From an uncultured Rikenellaceae bacterium (GTDB lineage: Bacteria; Bacteroidota; Bacteroidia; Bacteroidales; Rikenellaceae), in assembly GCA_910577285.1 (NCBI GenBank), contig CAJTLO010000009.1, forward strand, positions 1-64,000: a stretch of DNA of 64,000 nucleotides, in the 5' to 3' direction. Both the position numbers and the translations under genes were made by a program. The notes beneath the pieces were generated by a model. It was not told where the DNA came from and did no database searches. It saw nothing but the letters and a program-made list of their open reading frames with translations. Shown piece by piece: positions 60,295-64,000 of the stretch (positions within the stretch are counted from its first letter, which is position 1; the number at the start of each line of letters is the position of its first letter).

Positions 60295-60473
60295 TATCCG
60301 CCCGACACCCTGCCCCGCGGCGATACGGCCCTCTTCCCTCTTCCCTCTTCCCTCCGACGGAGCCGGGTACGGAGGCACTGCCGCCCCGCTACACCCCGCC
60401 GCGCCCACACATTCCTCGTTCCGCCTGCTCGATATTCCTCACGCGCCACAGAAGGAATCCGCGGGGGAATCAT

Positions 60474-60481
60474 TACCTTTG
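60474..60481 (+). promoter_or_regulatory. -7 box of the membrane protein gene
   Basis: TACCTTTG fits TAnnTTTG, 37 nt before the ATG at 60518. Confidence 0.5.
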
Positions 60482-60517
60482 CCGCAGGTTCCGGTCCCGT
60501 ACCGGTCCCCCGAACGC

Positions 60518-61519
60518 ATGAACAGACCGGACGTCGTCAAACAGCCCTTAGGAGTAACCCTGGCCACCTTCGCGGTCATGATGGCCTGCGTGATGGTACG
60601 TGTCACGACGGCACCGGGTCCGGCCGAAACGGCACTCGGTGCCGACATGCCGCTCGGCCGCGCGATCGACAGCCTCTTCCGACCGGGCATTCCCGCCGTC
60701 GCGGTAAGTCTGCTGGCGGCCTTCCTGAACGCCACCTTGCTGGCTGGCATGATCGTCCGCTACTCGGTCAGCGCAGTACGCACCTACCTTCCGATGACCC
60801 TCTACGCCATGGCCGCCTACGGCATCTGCTTTCCGGCCGGCTCGGTAAGCGCCGCACTGGCACCGCTCCTGCTCACGGCAGGCAGCACGCAGATCATCGC
60901 CGCCTTCAAACGCTCCTACCAGTTCGAACACGTCTTCAAATCCGCCTTTTGCATCGGGCTTCTGCCGATGCTCTACGCCCCGGCCACGCTCCTGGTTCCC
61001 ATCGTCCCCGTAACGCTCTCCCTCTATCGGCGCACGCCGCGCGAGGCAGCCGTGGCTGCCGTGGGACTCCTCCTGCCCCTGCTCCTGTGTTCGGTCGTGT
61101 GGTGGATGCTGGGCAGCCCCTTCGGATATATGGCCGACGAACTCATCCGAGGAATCGTCTCCTCCGACACAACTCCCTCCCTGTTCCGGCTCCTTCGCGA
61201 CTCCGGAGTGCCGACCCGACTCTATGCCGCCCTCTACGGAGCCCTCACCCTCTACTCCGTCTTCGTCATCCTGCGCATCCGGCCGACACTCCGCACACGG
61301 GCGGGCAAAATCTATGTCCACTTCCTCTGGCTGCTGCTCGTGTGCCTTTTACCGCTCCTCCTCCCCGGAGGCAACATCGTCCTGCCCGGTCTGCCGGCCA
61401 TTCCGTGCGGCGTCATCGTCACGGCATTCTTCATCCGCCACCGTGGCTGGATTCCGCTCGCGATATACCTCGCAATGGTCGCACTGATGCTCTATATCAA
61501 CCTGTTCCCCGCACTTTGA
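60518..61519 (+). CDS. integral membrane protein (DUF6427-like)
   Basis: A 333-residue inner-membrane protein with about 9-10 hydrophobic segments and short polar loops (MNRPDVVKQPLGVTLATFAVMMACVMVRV at the start). Bacteroidota genomes commonly carry a polytopic protein of this kind and I associate it with the DUF6427 family, though from memory. No catalytic or transport motif is recognisable. The ATG at 60518 sits just after a -7 box; an earlier in-frame ATG at 60479 overlaps that box and is unlikely. Confidence 0.75.
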   Translation: MNRPDVVKQPLGVTLATFAVMMACVMVRVTTAPGPAETALGADMPLGRAIDSLFRPGIPAVAVSLLAAFLNATLLAGMIVRYSVSAVRTYLPMTLYAMAAYGICFPAGSVSAALAPLLLTAGSTQIIAAFKRSYQFEHVFKSAFCIGLLPMLYAPATLLVPIVPVTLSLYRRTPREAAVAAVGLLLPLLLCSVVWWMLGSPFGYMADELIRGIVSSDTTPSLFRLLRDSGVPTRLYAALYGALTLYSVFVILRIRPTLRTRAGKIYVHFLWLLLVCLLPLLLPGGNIVLPGLPAIPCGVIVTAFFIRHRGWIPLAIYLAMVALMLYINLFPAL

Positions 61520-62008
61520 TTCCATCGGCGACGCTTCGTCGCCCGCTCCCCTCCCGCCAAAATCCCGGTTTCCGGCCGGCCGAAAGCACCACACAAGGCC
61601 TAAGAAAAAATACATTCGGCCATTCTTGATGCCGCATTTCATGCGCAACGATAACATATACTCGAAAACACAAAAACACGAAACGCCTCTCCAAAAGACA
61701 CAAAACTTTCACATTGCATTTTTACAATTTCACATCGTATTTAAAACCAACAAATTGAGCTCTCACAACTCCTTGTGAAAAACGCGGAAACAACTCGTGG
61801 TTCCGCGGGCTGTCGGTTTGGGAAAAATACCCTACATTTGAAACACACAATAAGCAGACTGTCATAACTTTGGACGGAAGAAGCTCATTCCGTCGGCCCG
61901 CACCGCAACAACCTGCAGTGCGTCGTTTTTCCCGGGCAGCGCCCCCGCTGCGTGCGTCCCGCCCCAGGATGACAATCGGCTTATCCCCATGTTCCAACTA
62001 TAAGTACG
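61520..62008. other. intergenic upstream of AraC regulator
   Basis: AT-rich in its second half, with TACATTTG at 61833-61840 as a plausible -7 box for the regulator (leader about 165 nt). No gene, terminator or repeat seen. Confidence 0.45.
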
Positions 62009-62920
62009 ATGATGGACAGCAAGACACAACAGACCCGACAACCGGTCATCACCAAAACCGTTCAGACACAAAGGATAGGCATCCAGGTATACACCCTTAC
62101 CCGCCACGCGATAGGCTACGTCCTGCGAGGTCGGAAATACATCTACTACGGCGACACCCGCTACGAAGTCAAACAAGGCGAACTGTTCTATCTGGGCACG
62201 GGCAACCACTACATCGAGGATGTACCGGAAGAGGGAAAGCCCTACGAACAGATCGTGTTTTTCTACTCGCCCGAAGACCTGCACGAGATCCTGACCACGC
62301 TCAGCCTGAACTACCGGCTGGAGATCAACTCTTTCCACTCCTGCCCCGCCTGCGACAACGATCTCTCGCACATCGTATACCCGGCCTGGAACATGGCCCG
62401 GTATTTCTTCAGCAACATCAACCAGTACCTGAAAGACGACATCTTCAGCGACGAACCCACCGTCGAGAAGCTGAAGACCACCGAACTCATCTACCTGCTT
62501 CTCGCCCATCCGGAGTGCTGCATCAAAAGCAGAATCCTGAAGGATGCCAACCTGGCCGCCGAAGGATTCGAACAGATCATCCAACGACACATATTCGACG
62601 GGCTGAGCACCGAAGAGCTGGCCGCGCTGTGCCACAAGAGCCTGACCTCTTTCAAGAAGGAGTTCGTCAAGCATTTCCATGAACCGCCCCACAAATGGTT
62701 CCTCAAACGACGCCTGACCCACTCCCGTCTGTTGCTCGTATCCACCAACAAATCCATCGCCGACATCGCCTCCGAGTGCAAGTTCACCAACACCTCGCAC
62801 TACATCAAGCTATTCAAGCAGGAGTACGGCATTACGCCCGCCGTCTACCGCAACAACCAACGCGGCACGACATCCGGCGAACACGCCCGACAGCCGGAAA
62901 GGGAACCGGCTTACAACTGA
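62009..62920 (+). CDS. AraC-family transcriptional regulator
   Basis: A 303-residue regulator. Residues 20-130 form an AraC-type cupin sensor (YVLRGRKYIYYGDTRYEVKQGELFYLGTGNHYIEDVPE). The C-terminal 110 residues contain two helix-turn-helix units (STEELAALCHKSLTSFKKEFVKHFHEPPHKWFLKRRL and SIADIASECKFTNTSHYIKLFKQEYGITPAVYRNN). Two Met codons are adjacent; either 62009 or 62012 may start translation. It may respond to a small ligand, but neither ligand nor target is apparent. A perfect 17-bp hairpin follows, so it is monocistronic. Confidence 0.92.
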   Translation: MMDSKTQQTRQPVITKTVQTQRIGIQVYTLTRHAIGYVLRGRKYIYYGDTRYEVKQGELFYLGTGNHYIEDVPEEGKPYEQIVFFYSPEDLHEILTTLSLNYRLEINSFHSCPACDNDLSHIVYPAWNMARYFFSNINQYLKDDIFSDEPTVEKLKTTELIYLLLAHPECCIKSRILKDANLAAEGFEQIIQRHIFDGLSTEELAALCHKSLTSFKKEFVKHFHEPPHKWFLKRRLTHSRLLLVSTNKSIADIASECKFTNTSHYIKLFKQEYGITPAVYRNNQRGTTSGEHARQPEREPAYN

Positions 62921-62965
62921 CCCCGACCGGCCACGCCGAAGGAAAGAGGAGATCCCTACACACCC

Positions 62966-63003
62966 CAGGGGGCCGTATCCGCAAGAGCGGATACGGCCCC
63001 CTG
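62966..63003 (+). terminator. terminator hairpin of the AraC gene
   Basis: CAGGGGGCCGTATCCGC / GCGGATACGGCCCCCTG is a perfect 17-bp stem with loop AAGA. Confidence 0.85.
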
Positions 63004-63142
63004 TCTGCAATCCGGCAGCATCAATTATTAAATTACATTAATAAACAGCGCCACATTAATAAAAATCGAAAATAACATATCCTCAAATAAGCGACACGAA
63101 ATAAAAATAACGCAACAAATACCTTAAATTTCTAAGGGCGTT

Positions 63143-63174
63143 TTTGGGATATTAGAATTTTAATTTTATATTTG
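63143..63174 (+). promoter_or_regulatory. housekeeping promoter of candidate small RNA 2
   Basis: TTTG (63143-63146), 20 nt, then TATATTTG (63167-63174), an exact consensus promoter with no protein gene after it on this strand. Confidence 0.78.
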
Positions 63175-63179
63175 TTACG

Positions 63180-63275
63180 ATGTTTTTACGGAATGAGGTT
63201 TCCGTACCTCATTAACCTAACTGACCTAACCTGATGACGATGGGGCAGACGCGAGTCTTCCCCATTCGATTTTTC
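63180..63275 (+). ncRNA. candidate small RNA 2, partner-like to candidate 1
   Basis: A stand-alone unit like the one at 11303: consensus promoter, about 95 nt and a terminator. A hairpin GAGGT/ACCTC lies at 63195-63210, followed by TTAACCTAA (63212-63220) and CTAACCTGA (63226-63234), 5 nt apart. Each can pair with one TTAGGTTAG box of candidate 1 with a single G-U pair, and the first helix can be extended to 12 bp. No open frame of note. The 5' end is estimated. Confidence 0.55.
63240..63275 (+). terminator. intrinsic terminator of candidate small RNA 2
   Basis: ATGGGG / CCCCAT encloses an inner AGAC-GCGA-GTCT hairpin with a GNRA loop, followed by TCGATTTTT. Confidence 0.7.
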
Positions 63276-63299
63276 CCGCCGGCTGCAGAACCCGCACCT

Positions 63300-64000
63300 C
63301 TACTTTTTGAAACCGAGCGCCCGTATCCTCTTAGCCAGCGTTCCGCACACCTCCCGTTCGGCGATTCCCGTCAAAACATCCGCCACATCGTGCCACCTGT
63401 TGGCACGGAAAGTACGCCGGTAGGAGAGCACATCGTGCGCAAATTCCGGCCACCGCTCCACCCAATCCGAAGGCATGCGGATATTCCGGATCACCGCCGA
63501 AGCATTGGAAAGGATACGCGCCTCCTTGTTGGCCGTCTGACAGAACCACCCCACCTGATGATGCGGGCACAACCGCGACACGGCCCGGGCGAACCCGCGT
63601 CCGCCGTTGTTGCTCTCCACCAGCACATCGCACTGCGGCGTGCGCCGAAGCATGGCGGCCACCAGCTCCTCGGTCACCTCCATCCCCTCCCGCGAATAGA
63701 CCACGTCCGTCACATAGATGCCCTGCCCGGCATCCACCGCATAACACACCGAACAGAGATAATCATCGCCCGTATCGGCCGTATCGGTATAGTTCGCATA
63801 CCGCACCAGCTCTTGCGGAAGCGCATCGTAGCGTGTGAAACGGTCGCCGTACAACAACCCCTGCGCCGCAGAAGGATGCCCCTGATACATACATTCGAAA
63901 CGGTACGGGTCGAGTTTCATGCGTTCGGCCAGCAACGCGGCACTGTGCCGCTCGCCCCACAACGGCTCCCCTTCGGCCCGGGGATCGATCTCGGTAGGCG
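63300..64000 (-). CDS. phage terminase large subunit, C-terminal part (5'-partial at window edge)
   Basis: The frame is open to the right window edge. The visible 233 residues begin PTEIDPRAEGEPLWGERHS and continue AERMKLDPYRFECMYQGHPSAAQGLLYGDRF. They then form the RNase H-like nuclease domain of large terminases, with CSVCYAVDAGQGIYVTDVVYS, DVLVESNNGGRGFA and HDVADVLTGIAER giving the acidic metal ligands. The ATPase domain should lie to the right. The terminase packages DNA through the portal encoded at 50745, on the same strand but 11 kb away. It is separated from the structural run by RNase HII, a membrane protein gene and an AraC regulator. Confidence 0.85.
   Translation of the reverse strand, partial: PTEIDPRAEGEPLWGERHSAALLAERMKLDPYRFECMYQGHPSAAQGLLYGDRFTRYDALPQELVRYANYTDTADTGDDYLCSVCYAVDAGQGIYVTDVVYSREGMEVTEELVAAMLRRTPQCDVLVESNNGGRGFARAVSRLCPHHQVGWFCQTANKEARILSNASAVIRNIRMPSDWVERWPEFAHDVLSYRRTFRANRWHDVADVLTGIAEREVCGTLAKRIRALGFKK

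Noticed and set aside
1..64000. Insertion sequences, rRNA genes or a replication origin
   Set aside because: No transposase, terminal inverted repeats with target duplications, rRNA-like sequence or DnaA-box cluster was recognised.

Overview
The window looks like chromosome from a GC-rich member of the Bacteroidales, most like Alistipes/Rikenellaceae. The signs are TAnnTTTG-type -7 boxes in front of genes and RNAs, BtuG-type DUF5074 lipoproteins beside a TonB-dependent receptor, lipoproteins with a C-x-K-(D/E) start, C-terminal domains resembling type IX secretion (T9SS) sorting domains, and a tRNA gene without an encoded CCA. GC content was not measured and genus is inference.

Layout. (1) 1-1900: right end of an integrative element: an (AACAC)n tract running into a small gene, a tyrosine recombinase with a perfect 28-bp palindrome at its 3' end, and a scar resembling the 3' end of a tRNA gene plus its terminator. 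(2) 2231-10485: a NimA-like flavoprotein, then a cobalamin riboswitch and a four-gene cobalamin-uptake operon (BtuG-like, BtuB-like, BtuG-like, PKD lipoprotein). (3) 10775-12018: a Cys-rich copper-storage-type protein behind a sigma-54-like promoter, a candidate small RNA, and tRNA-Leu(CAG). (4) 12352-17576: an [FeFe]-hydrogenase operon with two thioredoxin-like 2Fe-2S proteins, a PAS-containing sensor-type hydrogenase, a SpoIIE-type phosphatase and a group B-like hydrogenase. (5) 17623-21443: a 201-bp tandem repeat, then a copper module in which the HMA chaperone domain and the CopA-type ATPase are separated by a -1 frameshift on an A10 run, with a divergent AraC regulator carrying a CxxC segment. 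(6) 21681-23558: MATE exporter and OsmC protein.

(7) 24042-48912 is the most striking part: eight paralogous full-length S8 (subtilisin-like) lipoprotein proteases in a row on the minus strand, plus one free-standing prodomain with no protease domain. All eight keep Asp/His/Ser and the oxyanion Asn, and all combine a lipobox with a C-terminal domain like T9SS sorting domains. AT-rich CGAAAATA-like elements precede the likely transcription-unit heads, and long perfect hairpins follow five of the genes.

(8) 49161-64000: an S4 RNA-binding protein, then phage structural genes on the minus strand (49771-59212), followed by RNase HII, a membrane protein and an AraC regulator. The 3' part of a terminase large subunit runs off the right edge, so the phage module is split by host genes. 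A second candidate small RNA (63180-63275) carries two tandem 9-nt sites complementary to two tandem sites, with the same 5-nt spacing, in the first candidate (11303-11393).

The leads I rate highest are the protease array with its orphan prodomain, the frameshift-split copA, and the pair of complementary RNA candidates.
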